In this document: positions 63,563 through 64,000 of the stretch, in pieces | Position numbering within the stretch: position 1 is the first letter of the stretch | Layout: every line of letters begins with the position of its first letter | Made by a program: the position numbers and the translations under genes | The notes under the pieces: generated by a model | What the model was told of the DNA's origin: nothing | The model's database searches: none | The model's input: only the letters and a program-made list of their open reading frames with translations | Assembly: GCF_000203915.1 (NCBI RefSeq) | Contig: NC_008390.1 | Location: 1,922,001-1,986,000, forward strand | DNA: 64,000 nucleotides | From: Burkholderia ambifaria AMMD | GTDB lineage: Bacteria > Pseudomonadota > Gammaproteobacteria > Burkholderiales > Burkholderiaceae | Direction: 5' to 3'

Positions 63563-63711
63563 GCGTGCCCGGCGGGCCCGGGTGCACCCACACGCATTAA
63601 GCGTCCGCCTACAAAAAATCACGGTACGAATCCGCCAACCGGTGTTTAATGCCGGTTTCGGGCCGGACCGCCCGACCCCTTTATTACACGCCATTACAGG
63701 CTAACGTGTTC

Positions 63712-64000
63712 ATGAGCCAGACTACCGCTCCGTTTCTGCCGTTCACCCGCCCCGAGATCGATGAGGAAACCATCCAGGGCGTCGTCGAAGTGCTGCGCTC
63801 GGGCTGGATCACCACCGGCCCGCAAAGCCAGAAATTCGAAGCCGCGCTGTCCGAGTATTGCGGCGGCCGTCCGGTCCGCGCGTTCAATTCGGGCACCTGC
63901 ACGCTCGAGATCGGCCTGCGCATCGCAGGCGTCGGCCCCGGCGACGAGGTGATCACGACGCCGGCCACGTGGGTGTCGACCAGCAACGTGATTCTCGAGA
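63712..64000 (+). CDS. arnB: UDP-L-Ara4O aminotransferase ArnB (5' part, cut by window end)
   Basis: 96 residues are visible of about 380. DegT/DnrJ/EryC1 family: FLPFTRPEIDEETIQGVVEVLRSGWITTGP and FNSGTCTLEIGLRIAGVGPGDEVITTP. It makes UDP-L-Ara4N. The ATG at 63712 is preferred; a GTG two codons upstream is possible. 149 bp without a gene separate it from the SMR gene. Confidence 0.92.
   Translation, partial: MSQTTAPFLPFTRPEIDEETIQGVVEVLRSGWITTGPQSQKFEAALSEYCGGRPVRAFNSGTCTLEIGLRIAGVGPGDEVITTPATWVSTSNVILE

Overview
The window is GC-rich (roughly two thirds G+C), densely packed and uses Burkholderia-type codons. Gene content and order (surE-pcm-nlpD-rpoS, purA-hisZ, ispG-hisS-yfgM-bamB-der-hfq-hflX-hflK-hflC, an L-Ara4N lipid A cluster, an acetoin dehydrogenase cluster) point to the primary chromosome of a Burkholderia species, most likely of the B. 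cepacia complex. That assignment is from recognised proteins, not from a database search. I see no tRNA, rRNA operon, insertion sequence, prophage or CRISPR array. The one structural RNA is the 4.5S (SRP) RNA.

Layout. 1-17.7 kb, all on the minus strand: a partial kup potassium transporter, a purine/His/protease block (phosphoribosyltransferase, purA, hisZ, DUF2065, hflC, hflK, hflX, hfq), then an envelope/translation block (der, bamB, yfgM, hisS, ispG, rodZ, rlmN, ndk). 18-24 kb: a BI-1 family membrane protein, rlmD, an EEP-family phosphohydrolase and a PolB-like exonuclease lead to rpoS, nlpD, pcm and surE. 25.9-30.9 kb: a CaiB/BaiF CoA-transferase, recR, ybaB, dnaX and the 4.5S RNA gene. 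31.3-36.6 kb, plus strand: trxA, rho, a MerR regulator with an MFS exporter, mtfA and rpmE2. 36.8-39.9 kb: a GT-C type membrane glycosyltransferase and a MATE pump.

39.9-48.7 kb is the main accessory region. An acoX-acoA-acoB-acoC-lipA operon (acetoin breakdown plus a second-copy-type lipoyl synthase) lies divergent from acoR. A near-consensus sigma-54 promoter precedes acoX, and inverted repeats upstream could bind AcoR. Next is a MerR/carboxymuconolactone-decarboxylase pair behind a textbook MerR promoter. 48.9-54.2 kb: a ComEA-like HhH protein with a histone-like basic tail, a DUF937 protein, clpB with a heat-shock (sigma-32) promoter, and nsrR divergent from a group III truncated globin (probable nitric-oxide response). 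54.3-60.7 kb: moaE, moaD, moeA, thrC, hom, and an alanine-type aminotransferase. 60.8-64 kb: a Mth938-domain protein, then the start of the L-Ara4N lipid A modification cluster (arnT, an ArnE/F-like SMR protein, arnB cut by the window edge).

Most of the window is conserved core genome. No wholly new system is evident. The observations most worth following are the regulatory DNA (sigma-54 promoter with TGAGAC repeats, two MerR dyads, an NsrR-like site, strong hairpins in the der, ispG and rho leaders) and a few unusual protein architectures (basic-tailed ComEA, N-terminally extended Pcm, cysteine-free AdhR-like regulator). Promoters and operators were read by eye and are predictions.
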